Both the position numbers and the translations under genes were made by a program. A stretch of 21,872 nucleotides of DNA from Limiplasma pullistercoris (GTDB lineage Bacteria; Bacillota; Clostridia; Christensenellales; Aristaeellaceae): positions 1 through 21,872 of the forward strand of contig DVMC01000081.1 in the NCBI GenBank assembly GCA_018715165.1, given 5' to 3'. This document shows positions 6,618 to 14,363 of this stretch, one piece after another (position 1 is the first letter of the stretch; every line of letters begins with the position of its first letter). The notes beneath the pieces are model-generated. The model searched no databases. It was not told where the DNA came from and worked only from the letters and a program-made list of their open reading frames with translations.

Positions 6618-8594
6618 TCATCCCTCCTGTTCGATGCGTCCCTCTCCGTCCCTGACAGTCAGCCGCAGGCGCCGTCCCCGGTGATACACGCACAGGGACG
6701 CGCCGCGAATCTCCGGCGGCAGCCTGGGCGTGAGGCGAAGCTCCCCGCCGTCGCTCCACAGGCCCAGCGCGCCATAGACCAGCGCCTGCCAGCTCGCCCC
6801 CAGCGCCGCCATGTGGATGCCCTCGCGGCCGGTGTTGCCCAGCTCGTCGCCCAGATCAAAGCACAGCGAGCGCTCGAAGTAGCGCCAGCCAGCCTCCTCA
6901 AGCCCCAGCCGGAAGGCCAGCAGCGCATGGATGCCGAAGCTCAGCGAGCTGTCATGCACGGTGAGCGGCTCGTAACGATCCCACACGGCGCGCTTTTCCC
7001 CGTCGCTGAAATCCTCCGGAAAAAGGACCATCAGCTGCACCAGGTCGGCCTGCTTGAGCGCACGGTAGCGCTGCATACGGTCAAAGCATACGCTCTTGTA
7101 CAGCGGCTCGCCCTGCGCGTGCCCGTCCGGCATGGGCTCCAGCCGGTCAAACAGCTCATCCTGAAGGTACAGTCTCCTTTGCGGGTCGTAGAGCAGGGCC
7201 ACATGCTCCTCAAAGTGTTTGAAGCGCCCGCGCTCCTTCCCGTCCAGGGCCGCGTGCCGCAGCGCCAGCCGAACGTTGTGCCGCGCCAGATAGTTGGTAA
7301 AGGTGTTGTTGACCGCCGCGCCGCAGTATTCGTCCGGGCCTTTCACAAAGAAGCTGGAATACTGGTTTTTCCCCGGCTCCCAGGTAAAGCGGCTGAGCCA
7401 GTAGCGCGCCGTTTCCAGATACATCTGCGAAAGCGCCCCGTCCAGCGTGCCGTCGCCGGTAATCTCACGGTATCGGTCCGCCGCGTAGGCCACGTCGGCG
7501 GTGATGTGCGTCTCGCACAGGCCGATGTCCCAGCTCTCGCACTGCTCGCCCCCGTCCTCGCCGCTCATCCATGGATACCGCGCGCCGCAGAGGTTCTGCC
7601 TGCGCGCCAGGGCGCGCGCCGCGTCCAGACGGTCCAGCCGGTAGCGCACGAGGTTTTGCGCCGCGCCGGGCCTGTGCCAGCAGAAGAAGGGGAGCAAAAA
7701 CACGTCGGTATCCCAAAAGACGTTGCCCTTGTAGCGCCCGTGCGTCAGCCCCCGCGCTCCGATGGACACACCGGGGTCATCCGGCGCGTTTGCGCAAAGC
7801 ATCTGAAAGATGTTGTAGCGCAGCGCGCCCTGAATGCGCCCGTCCGCGTCGAGGCGGATGTCGCAGTCCCGCCACAGGGCCTCCCACGCCGCGGCATTTT
7901 CGGCCCAGGGGTCCTGCGCATCGGCGCCCGGCGCTTCGCCGTCCAAAAGCACGCGCACCCGCTTTTCCACCGTGATCCGCTCGCCCGCACGCAGGCCGGC
8001 GTTCATCTCCTCCGGTCCGTCGCAGAGGATGCGCAGCTCCCGTCCCGTATGGACCGCCCGCATGACCAGTTCCCGCCCGCTCTGGCGCACGGGCTCCAGC
8101 AGGCGCACCGTCTGCGTTTCCTCCACCATCTGATCGTCATGCACGGGCAGGTTGCACACCTGCGCATCCATGGCGCTTTGCACCCGGACCTGCGTATCCG
8201 CAAGGGCCGTGAGCGTCAGGCGCACGCAGAGCAGCTGCCGGTCCGCCATGCTGGCCATGCGCTGCGTCTCCACGGCCACGGTCCGTCCGCGCCAGCGCTG
8301 GGTGAATACCCCCGTGCGCAGGTCCAGTTCCTGCGAGACCTCCGCCGGTTCCTCCCCCGCCACGCGCAGCCCCAGCGCGTCGGGCAGCTGCACCATATCC
8401 GTCACGCCGGGGCGAATGGGCTCGAAGAACCCCGCGCGGAACACGGCATGATCGTACGGGCGGCGTTTGGGCGTCTGCAGGCTGAAGCCCCGCATGCCCA
8501 GATGCCCATTGCCCACCGCAAACAGGGACTCCGAATAATCGCTCACCGGGCCGTCCAGCGAAATGCGCCATGGCTCTATGCGCACCTTAGCCAT
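6618..8594 (-). CDS. GH65 family disaccharide phosphorylase
   Basis: This 658-residue cytosolic protein has the GH65 plan: an N-terminal beta-sandwich (about 1-240), an (alpha/alpha)6 barrel and a small C-terminal beta domain. Visible motifs are ARGLTHGRYKGNVFWDTD (280-297) for the substrate pocket, GPDEY (419-423) with the general acid Glu422, KQADLVQLM (514-522) and HDSSLS (547-552) for phosphate binding, and EGIHMAALG (591-599). The phosphate-site motifs favour a phosphorylase (kojibiose, nigerose, maltose or trehalose type) over a hydrolase. The product would be beta-glucose 1-phosphate plus the acceptor sugar. It is about 100 residues shorter than many GH65 enzymes. Its start overlaps the GH31 stop by 8 bases. 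No beta-phosphoglucomutase gene, a frequent companion, is in the window. Exact linkage specificity cannot be read from the sequence. Confidence 0.9.
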   Translation of the reverse strand: MAKVRIEPWRISLDGPVSDYSESLFAVGNGHLGMRGFSLQTPKRRPYDHAVFRAGFFEPIRPGVTDMVQLPDALGLRVAGEEPAEVSQELDLRTGVFTQRWRGRTVAVETQRMASMADRQLLCVRLTLTALADTQVRVQSAMDAQVCNLPVHDDQMVEETQTVRLLEPVRQSGRELVMRAVHTGRELRILCDGPEEMNAGLRAGERITVEKRVRVLLDGEAPGADAQDPWAENAAAWEALWRDCDIRLDADGRIQGALRYNIFQMLCANAPDDPGVSIGARGLTHGRYKGNVFWDTDVFLLPFFCWHRPGAAQNLVRYRLDRLDAARALARRQNLCGARYPWMSGEDGGEQCESWDIGLCETHITADVAYAADRYREITGDGTLDGALSQMYLETARYWLSRFTWEPGKNQYSSFFVKGPDEYCGAAVNNTFTNYLARHNVRLALRHAALDGKERGRFKHFEEHVALLYDPQRRLYLQDELFDRLEPMPDGHAQGEPLYKSVCFDRMQRYRALKQADLVQLMVLFPEDFSDGEKRAVWDRYEPLTVHDSSLSFGIHALLAFRLGLEEAGWRYFERSLCFDLGDELGNTGREGIHMAALGASWQALVYGALGLWSDGGELRLTPRLPPEIRGASLCVYHRGRRLRLTVRDGEGRIEQEG

Positions 8595-10815
8595 CGGTCC
8601 TCACCCTTTCGTATACGGGAATGCGCGCCAGCGGGCATTCGGCGTAGCGTTCCCGGCCGCCCGTGAGCGTCTCGCCGGTGAAGAAGTCGCGCCACGTGCC
8701 CGCCGGCAGCCATACGGCGCGGCCCTTCGCGCCCGCCTCCACGATGGGCGCCACCAGCAGGTCCCGTCCCAGCATGTATTCATCCTCGCGGCCCAGGGCC
8801 CGCTCATCGTCGGGAAAATCCAGGCACAGATGCGCCATCATCGGCCGCCGGGCCGAGACGCAGTTGGCGGCTTCCCTCGCCAAATAGGGCCGGAGCCTGC
8901 GCCTCAGGCGCGCGTAGCGTACCGCTACCTCCAGCACCTCCGGCGCGTTCAGCTTTTCGGCCAGGTTCCAGGGGCTGCGATCGTTGTTGAAGCCGTCCTC
9001 GTGCGTGGCGTAGAACTGGCCGGAGCGCGGCTCGGCGTGCCACTGCATCACGGGGCAGAAGCAGGCCATGGCGGTGGCGCGCAGGTACAGCTCCGCCGTG
9101 GGCTGCTCGCCGGCAAAGCCGCCGATGTCAAAGCCCCAGAACAAAACCCCGGACAGCCCGGCGCTCAGTCCCGCCGAAAGCTGCGCCTTCAGCTCCGGCC
9201 AGAGGCTCAGCTGGTCGCCCGCCCAGTGCAGGGGCCGCGTCTGCGCGCCGGTGAAGTCCGCCCGGCTGAAGGTGACGCCCGCCACGCCGTTTGCGCGCAG
9301 GAAGTCGTGGTACGCGCCTACATAGCGCGCCGGATAGCGGTTGTGCCCGCCCAGCCCGTCCGTGCCGTCATAAAGCCGCGCGTCCTGCGGAAAGAGGAAC
9401 TCGCCACCGTCGGTCTTGAAGCCCTCCACGCCCATGTCCAGCAGGTATTTGCGCCTGTCAAACCACCAGCGCACCGCGTCGGGATTGGTAAAGTCCATCA
9501 GCAGGCTGTTGTGGAACCAGTTTTCCGTGATGCGGTAGGGCGTGCCGTCCGCGTTTTTCACGCAGTACCCTTTTTCGATGGCCTCGCGCTCATCCGCCTG
9601 GAGGGCCTCGCAGGGCGCGCCATTCCATTCGTATTTGATGACGGGAATTTGCCACAGCACCAGGTGCAGCCCGCTCTCCCGGATGCGCCGGACGGTTTCG
9701 GCAGGGTCCTTCCAGCTTCCGTCCCCGTTCCAGCGATAGAAGGTCTGCTCGTCGCTCCACGCTTCCAGCACCATCACGTCGGCGGGGCAGCCGTGTTCCT
9801 TGAGCGCCGCAAGCTGCGCTTCCACCTCACGGTCGCAGTTCCAGCCATTGGCGCTGATCCACAGGCCGAAGGCCCATTCCGGCGGCAATGCCGGTTCGCC
9901 TGTGCACTCGATGAAGCGCCGGAGCAGCCGTGCGGGCGCGCCGAAGAACAGCCGGTCTCGGCCCAGCGTTTCGCCCTGCGTCTGCCGGGTCACGGACAGG
10001 CCGCCCGCAAAGCGCAGCTCCACGGGAATATCGCCCTCGCCATACCATCCCAGGCCCGTTTCGGTCATGAAGAAGGGAATGGGCAGATAGGTCTGGTCCC
10101 CCTGTTGGGTGAATTTTTCCACCACCCGGCCGTTGCTGCCGCCCACACGCTGGTTGACGCGGTCGAAGCGCTCGCCCGTGCCCCAGACATAGCGGCATGG
10201 AAGCTGTCCCTCCAGCCGCAGGGAAGTGATGCGGCCCTTCGCCGTCTCGCGCAGCACGTAGCGGTCCATGGATAAAACCGGTTTGCTTAAACGTTTCAGT
10301 TGACAAAAAGACACCTGTTTTCCCAACGATAAGCAAAAATGTTCCCCTAGCGGCCACTCCGCCGCCTCGCGGGGTATGCCGCAGACAGGCCGGGTATGCG
10401 CCTCCATGCACAGCGCGCCGTCCTCCTGCGAAAAGGTCACGGAAAAGCCGTCAAATACGGCATGCAGCCGATTGCCGTCCTCCAGGATGGCCCGCGGCCG
10501 CACCGCCTGCCGCTCCCGGAGCGGCTCAAAGGCATAGACGGGGCTTTCTTCCTTCCGGGTGACGATGCGGTAGCGGACCTTCTGCCCCAGTACAAAGGCG
10601 CCCAGCAAAAAATGATAGCGCCGCCCATCCTCGCTTTCGGACGCAATTTCGCGCTCCGGCTCCCCGTCCACGCATAGCCGCAGCACGGGCCGTCCGTCGT
10701 CCGCATCCACGCGGCAGTCCACCCGGACCGGTTCCCCGGCCAGCGGCGCAAAGGGATGGCGGGCGAAGCCACAGTCCTCAAAGGGAACCAGCCCTTCCGG
10801 CAGGTGCTTGAGCAT
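8587..10815 (-). CDS. GH31 family alpha-glucosidase/alpha-xylosidase
   Basis: The 742-residue form starts at 10815 with AAGGAGGG upstream; an in-frame extension of 20 codons lies inside lacI and is rejected. Residues 1-300 form the N-terminal beta domains. The barrel follows, with PPEWAFGLWIS (311-321), the nucleophile motif GFKTDGGE (Asp469), the acid/base WAGDQ (Asp534) and FWGFDIGGF (559-567). C-terminal beta domains end at MLGRDLLVAPI and beyond. GH31 enzymes remove alpha-linked glucose or xylose with retention, and some are transglycosylases. The lack of a signal peptide suggests a cytosolic enzyme working alongside the GH65 phosphorylase. Its ATG overlaps the lacI stop (TGATG), indicating translational coupling. 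A copy of the LacI-type operator lies inside the gene, encoding Leu-Lys-Arg-Leu-Ser at residues 173-177. Confidence 0.93.
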   Translation of the reverse strand: MLKHLPEGLVPFEDCGFARHPFAPLAGEPVRVDCRVDADDGRPVLRLCVDGEPEREIASESEDGRRYHFLLGAFVLGQKVRYRIVTRKEESPVYAFEPLRERQAVRPRAILEDGNRLHAVFDGFSVTFSQEDGALCMEAHTRPVCGIPREAAEWPLGEHFCLSLGKQVSFCQLKRLSKPVLSMDRYVLRETAKGRITSLRLEGQLPCRYVWGTGERFDRVNQRVGGSNGRVVEKFTQQGDQTYLPIPFFMTETGLGWYGEGDIPVELRFAGGLSVTRQTQGETLGRDRLFFGAPARLLRRFIECTGEPALPPEWAFGLWISANGWNCDREVEAQLAALKEHGCPADVMVLEAWSDEQTFYRWNGDGSWKDPAETVRRIRESGLHLVLWQIPVIKYEWNGAPCEALQADEREAIEKGYCVKNADGTPYRITENWFHNSLLMDFTNPDAVRWWFDRRKYLLDMGVEGFKTDGGEFLFPQDARLYDGTDGLGGHNRYPARYVGAYHDFLRANGVAGVTFSRADFTGAQTRPLHWAGDQLSLWPELKAQLSAGLSAGLSGVLFWGFDIGGFAGEQPTAELYLRATAMACFCPVMQWHAEPRSGQFYATHEDGFNNDRSPWNLAEKLNAPEVLEVAVRYARLRRRLRPYLAREAANCVSARRPMMAHLCLDFPDDERALGREDEYMLGRDLLVAPIVEAGAKGRAVWLPAGTWRDFFTGETLTGGRERYAECPLARIPVYERVRTDG
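10286..10300. promoter_or_regulatory. Intragenic LacI-type operator copy
   Basis: CTTAAACGTTTCAGT is identical, base for base, to the operator at the lacI promoter. It lies within an AT-rich patch of the otherwise GC-rich GH31 gene, about 1.6 kb from the other copy. It could serve as an auxiliary operator for DNA looping or as a roadblock. No promoter with correct spacing accompanies it on either strand. Confidence 0.6.
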
Positions 10816-11843
10816 CACCGCGCCCTCCTTTCCATCACCGAATCCCGCTCTACCAGCGTCAGCGGCAAGATACATTCCATCCGCTCCTGCACGCCTGCCG
10901 CCGCCTCCATGATCAGGCGCACCGCCTCCGCCCCCTTGCGCGCGATGTCCTGATGGACCGTGGTCAGCGAGGGATAGCAGATGCGGGAGAGATACACGTC
11001 GTCAAAGCCCACGACCGACAGGTCCTCGGGGATTCGCAAGCCATGCTGCAAAAGGCCCTTGACCAGCCCCACCGCCAGCACGTCCGCCGTGACGAAGGCG
11101 GCGGTCTGCCTGCGGCCGCGGCGCACGTATTCGCCCGCGGCGACTACGCCGTATTCATAGGATACGGTATCGGAATACAGCGCGTTTTCGTCGGGCGCGA
11201 TGCCCGCCGCCGCCAGCGCATCGCAGTAGCCCTGGTAGCGCTTGCTGTTGACGCCATGCTCGCGGATGGAGCCGCTGACGAAGGCGATGTCCCGATGTCC
11301 CTTGGCAATCAGGTATTCCGTGGCCATGCGCGCGCCCTCGCGGTCCTCGATGCCGATGGTGTGAAAGGCCGCGTCCTTGACATAGCTGTCCACCAGCACG
11401 ATGGGCACGTTCATGCCGCGCAGTTCTTCCAGATTCCGGCCCGGATAGGCGCCCACGATGATGATGCCGTCCACGCCGCGGTTCTGCGCCACGTTCACAT
11501 AGCTCTGATCCTCCTGCGTGCCGCTGAGCAGCAGATGGTAGCCGTTTTTGCGGGCGGTATATTCGATGGCGCTGAGCAGCTCCCCGTAAAAGGGGTTGGA
11601 AAACATGAATTCCTTGCCCGGCTCGGTCTGGGGAATGAGCACGCCGATCAGGTTGGAGCGGCGGCTGGACAGGCTGCGGGCGTTGAGGTTGGGGACATAG
11701 TGCAATCGCCGCACCGCCTCCAGCACGCGCTGGGTGGTTTCGGCGCTGATGGTCTCCCCCGGATTCTGATTGAGCACGTAAGACACCGTGGTGGCGGATA
11801 CGCCGGCTTCACGGGCAACATCCTTGATGCTTACGCGCTTCAT
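10815..11843 (-). CDS. LacI-family transcriptional regulator
   Basis: The 342-residue protein starts at 11843 (MKRVSIKDVAREAGVSATTVS); a TTG seven codons earlier falls on the AAAGGAG ribosome site and is not used. Residues 1-50 form the LacI helix-turn-helix with the hinge helix NARSLSSRRSNLIGV, and the rest is a periplasmic-binding-protein-like sugar sensor (NPFYGELLSAIE, GVDGIIIVG, GHRDIAFVSG, VVGFDDV). The effector is probably a sugar released or imported by the operon. It is the first gene of the operon and has an operator over its own promoter, so it most likely represses itself together with the enzymes and transporter downstream. Confidence 0.95.
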   Translation of the reverse strand: MKRVSIKDVAREAGVSATTVSYVLNQNPGETISAETTQRVLEAVRRLHYVPNLNARSLSSRRSNLIGVLIPQTEPGKEFMFSNPFYGELLSAIEYTARKNGYHLLLSGTQEDQSYVNVAQNRGVDGIIIVGAYPGRNLEELRGMNVPIVLVDSYVKDAAFHTIGIEDREGARMATEYLIAKGHRDIAFVSGSIREHGVNSKRYQGYCDALAAAGIAPDENALYSDTVSYEYGVVAAGEYVRRGRRQTAAFVTADVLAVGLVKGLLQHGLRIPEDLSVVGFDDVYLSRICYPSLTTVHQDIARKGAEAVRLIMEAAAGVQERMECILPLTLVERDSVMERRAR

Positions 11844-11882
11844 GGGCCTGACAGCTCCTTTCAAAACAGCGGGAGCGGATTC

Positions 11883-11898
11883 ACTTAAACGTTTCAGT
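11883..11898. promoter_or_regulatory. LacI-type operator at the operon promoter
   Basis: ACTTAAACGTTTCAGT is a 16-bp near-perfect palindrome centred on CG, with a single mismatched pair, typical of LacI-family sites. It begins 7 bases downstream of the -10 box and so covers the predicted start site. Binding there would block initiation. The adjacent lacI gene is the obvious candidate regulator. Confidence 0.8.
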
Positions 11899-11904
11899 AC
11901 TCAA

Positions 11905-11933
11905 AGTATATCGCATCCCTGCCACCTTGTCAA
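11905..11933 (-). promoter_or_regulatory. Promoter of the lacI-GH31-GH65-ABC operon
   Basis: Minus-strand TTGACA (11928-11933), 17-base spacer, TATACT (11905-11910). This is close to the ideal housekeeping promoter. Its start site falls in the LacI-type operator, so a strong promoter is likely held in check by the regulator it expresses. Confidence 0.85.
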
Positions 11934-11943
11934 TGGGTTGGAC

Positions 11944-11961
11944 GAAAAAAACCGCAAGGTT
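11944..11961 (-). terminator. Possible weak terminator after the membrane-protein gene
   Basis: Read on the minus strand, a 4-bp AACC/GGTT stem with a 4-base loop overlaps the stop codon and runs into seven T residues. The stem is short, so efficiency is doubtful. It would otherwise leave transcription running into the lacI promoter region. Confidence 0.3.
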
Positions 11962-13735
11962 ACCGCTGCCGCTGCTCCCTGCCCTTCGCCGTCAGCCACA
12001 AAAGCAGCGGAGCGCACAGGTACAGCGGCATGGCATAGCGGAAATACCCGTTCACGGCGGATAATAGACAGCCTGCCAGCGTGAAAACCGCGGGCACGGC
12101 GCACAGAAGCCGTCCCCTGTTTCCACGTAGCAGCCATACCGCGCTCATCAGCACGATCCAGCCATACAGGCCCGGCGACACCACCAGCCGGTACAGCGGG
12201 TTTTGGGCCAGCCGGCCGGTAAACGCCTCCAGCCTTTCGCTCAGGGGATTCACGGTATAATCATACAGCCCCTTGACGCTCGCCGTGCGGGTGGATTGAT
12301 CCCCGATGAGCAAAGTGGGCTTGATCACGCTCATGTAGCCGGGATAGAGATAGCCATAGGTGTTATGGAACGTGGCGCTCAGGCAGGTCACGGGATGGTC
12401 CATCACAATTTCGGTCCATGCACGCCAGAAGGCGCGCTTTTGCTCCGGGGTCGCGTCCTCGCGCCACAGGGCCTTGACAGGGTCGCTCAATTCGCCGTTG
12501 TACGCCGCTTTGAGCTCCTCCACCGGCAGCACGCCCGCCACCGCCTCCGCCTGTTCCTCCGTCAGCCCGCCGCCCGCCGCCACGCGGGCCACCTGCTGAA
12601 GCGGCAGGGAGTAATTCTCGCTCTCCGGCATCGGAGCGATATTCAGGCCCGGCAGCACCATAAGATGCAGCCCGCCATAGACGACCAGCACGCACGCGGC
12701 CGCCAGCGCCGGCAGCCGCCACGCGCCTGTCTCCCGGCGCAAGCGGCGGCGCAGCGTCCACGCCAGCAGCAGCGCAAGGGTCAGCAGCGCCAGGAATATC
12801 CCCGGATTGCGCAAAAGCGCGCACAGCACCGCCGCCGCACACAGCCCGGCGGCGCGCGCCGCGCCGCGCCGGTCCGGCTCGTCCACCACGCGCTTGACCA
12901 TCAGCGACAAAAACAGCACCGCCATGGCAAAGTTGGTATCCTTGCCCACGCAGAACGCAAACACCGGAAAGATGGGGCACAGCGCATAGAACACGAGCGC
13001 CGTCCAAAACAGCCAGCGCGGCGCCGCGCTCCGGCGCACGCCGTCGAGCAGCGTGCCCAGCAGCCAGGCCATCAGCACCGCCTGCGTCACGCAGTACAGC
13101 GCTACCCCCGCGTCCGCGCTGCCCAGCCACAGCCCCGCCTGACGGAACGCGCCCAAAAGCCACGTCTGAAACACGGGATTGGCGTTGGACATGGGCACAA
13201 GGCCCATGATCTCCTTGAGCTGGCTGATGCTGTCGTTGCTCACCGTGCCGGGATAGAGGCATACATACCACGGCAGCCAGCACGCCAAAAGCAGCGCCCC
13301 CAGCCACACCGGCGCAGGACCGGGCAGCGGGAAACGCTGTTCCCTTGCTTTCCGGGGCGTGGAGAGCGCAACCAGCAGCAGCCGCATGGCCGCAAAAACG
13401 AGCAGCGCATATCCCACGAGGACCAGCCCCGTCCGCATCAGCCGTCCGGTGACAAGCTCCGCCGTACCCACGGCGGCAAAACTCTGCCCCAGCGCCACCA
13501 CCCCGGCCAGCGCTGCGGCCAGCACAGCCAGCCGCGCAGGCGCAAACGGCCGCCGCAATTTGAGCAGCGCGCCATAGAGCGTCCACGCCGCGCCCGCCGC
13601 CAGCGCCCACAGGGCCGTGCCGGGCAGCACCGGCCCCTCTGCCGCCGGAAGGGCGTCCTGGGCGAGCGCCAGCACGGTGATGGCGCACATCGCCGCGCGC
13701 ACGAGCTGTTTTTGCCAGTCCAGCCGGTTATGCAT
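11960..13735 (-). CDS. DUF6020-like polytopic membrane protein
   Basis: The protein has 591 residues with the start at 13735, preceded by GGGAGGAAC; upstream in-frame codons would bury that ribosome site. About twelve hydrophobic helices are visible, with an exposed segment near 390-480 (SENYSLPLQQVARVAAG, then LTEEQAEAV). The loop YPGTVSNDSISQ (161-172) followed by NANPVFQTWL (185-194), and FCVGKDTNFAMAVLFL further on, match my memory of the DUF6020 family of Bacillota, which look like GT-C-type membrane glycosyltransferases. A lipid-linked sugar transfer role is therefore possible but unproven. It is transcribed from its own promoter, back to back with the four-gene operon to its right. Confidence 0.75.
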   Translation of the reverse strand: MHNRLDWQKQLVRAAMCAITVLALAQDALPAAEGPVLPGTALWALAAGAAWTLYGALLKLRRPFAPARLAVLAAALAGVVALGQSFAAVGTAELVTGRLMRTGLVLVGYALLVFAAMRLLLVALSTPRKAREQRFPLPGPAPVWLGALLLACWLPWYVCLYPGTVSNDSISQLKEIMGLVPMSNANPVFQTWLLGAFRQAGLWLGSADAGVALYCVTQAVLMAWLLGTLLDGVRRSAAPRWLFWTALVFYALCPIFPVFAFCVGKDTNFAMAVLFLSLMVKRVVDEPDRRGAARAAGLCAAAVLCALLRNPGIFLALLTLALLLAWTLRRRLRRETGAWRLPALAAACVLVVYGGLHLMVLPGLNIAPMPESENYSLPLQQVARVAAGGGLTEEQAEAVAGVLPVEELKAAYNGELSDPVKALWREDATPEQKRAFWRAWTEIVMDHPVTCLSATFHNTYGYLYPGYMSVIKPTLLIGDQSTRTASVKGLYDYTVNPLSERLEAFTGRLAQNPLYRLVVSPGLYGWIVLMSAVWLLRGNRGRLLCAVPAVFTLAGCLLSAVNGYFRYAMPLYLCAPLLLWLTAKGREQRQR

Positions 13736-13766
13736 GGCCGTTCCTCCCCGCCTTCCATTCAAAGCC

Positions 13767-13795
13767 ATCATAGCCGCTTTTGGCCCTTCTGTCAA
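13767..13795 (-). promoter_or_regulatory. Promoter of the DUF6020-like gene
   Basis: Minus-strand TTGACA (13790-13795), 17-base spacer, TATGAT (13767-13772). It lies about 30 bases upstream of the start codon and back to back with the rightward promoter, with 25 bases between the two -35 boxes. Confidence 0.8.
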
Positions 13796-13820
13796 ACCTG
13801 GAAAAACCGCGCGGGAATGA

Positions 13821-13849
13821 TTGACAGCCCCTCCGGCGGATGATAGACT
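13821..13849 (+). promoter_or_regulatory. Promoter of the four-gene operon of unknown function
   Basis: TTGACA (13821-13826), 17-base spacer, TAGACT (13844-13849). A leader of about 65 bases precedes the first start codon. I see no other promoter of this quality before the terminator at 18404, so the four genes are probably one transcript. Confidence 0.7.
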
Positions 13850-13920
13850 CTAAGGTGGAGCGGTTTGGGCCGCGCGTTAGCGAAAGCGTTCAAAAAGCCA
13901 TCGTGAAGGCAGGGATGCAC

Positions 13921-14331
13921 ATGACGCCTTTGTTGGACATAGACACGGGAACCCTCACCTTTTCAAACGGCCTGCGTCTGGAGGCGCTGATGGCCCCGGC
14001 GGCGCTTTCGGGCCGCTATGCCACCCTGCGCGACCGGGAATTGTTTCTGGAGCCCTGCCCCGTGACGGGCGGCGTGCTGGCTCCGGTCTGCCTGTTTCAG
14101 GAGGGGGCGCTGGTGGCCGTGACGCTGTACGTGAGCGCCGCAGGCGGCCGCGAGCGGCCCGGCGCGGACCGTCAGCGCGCCTTTCTGACGCGCCGCCTGC
14201 ACCTCAAGGACCCATGTCCCGACACCATGGGCTGCGTGCGCGTGCGCTGTCCCTTCGGCGAGCTGCTCCTCTCCACCGACCCGTATACCGGCCAGTCGGC
14301 GGCGCTGATTTCCTACATACCGGAGGACTGA
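13921..14331 (+). CDS. Hypothetical protein, first gene of unknown operon
   Basis: The 136-residue protein starts at 13921, with AGGCAGGG seven bases upstream; an ATG six bases earlier is too close to that site. I do not recognise the family. It is a small, mainly beta protein with no signal peptide or membrane segment. The C-terminal part (RAFLTRRLHLKDP, then VRVRCPFGELLLSTDPYTGQSAALISYIPED) faintly recalls small immunity-type proteins that end in a wG-x-I/L-x-S-x-DP-x-G-x-S-x-x-I-x-Y pattern, but this is only a resemblance. It is separated by 32 bases from the Syd-like gene, in the same direction and behind a shared promoter. A role together with the Syd-like protein and the ATPase is inferred from context only. 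Confidence 0.75.
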   Translation: MTPLLDIDTGTLTFSNGLRLEALMAPAALSGRYATLRDRELFLEPCPVTGGVLAPVCLFQEGALVAVTLYVSAAGGRERPGADRQRAFLTRRLHLKDPCPDTMGCVRVRCPFGELLLSTDPYTGQSAALISYIPED

Positions 14332-14363
14332 TTCTCCGCCATACCAAAGGGAGTTGAACCACC

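Noticed and set aside
6681..8666. A 661-residue plus-strand frame opposite GH65
   Set aside because: Antisense shadow of a gene with clear catalytic motifs; its composition is His/Arg/Gln-rich and no domain is recognisable.
10285..10330. A promoter inside GH31 next to the intragenic operator (TTGACA at 10300-10305)
   Set aside because: No -10-like hexamer lies 16-18 bases downstream on the plus strand, and the minus strand has no matching pair either, so only the operator is reported.
11883..11898. The AAACGTTT palindrome as a CcpA catabolite-response (cre) site
   Set aside because: The half-site spacing is one base too short for the cre consensus, and a dedicated LacI regulator gene is adjacent.
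12203..13843. A 546-residue plus-strand frame opposite the membrane protein
   Set aside because: Extremely Arg/Gln/His-rich composition and it runs across both divergent promoters.
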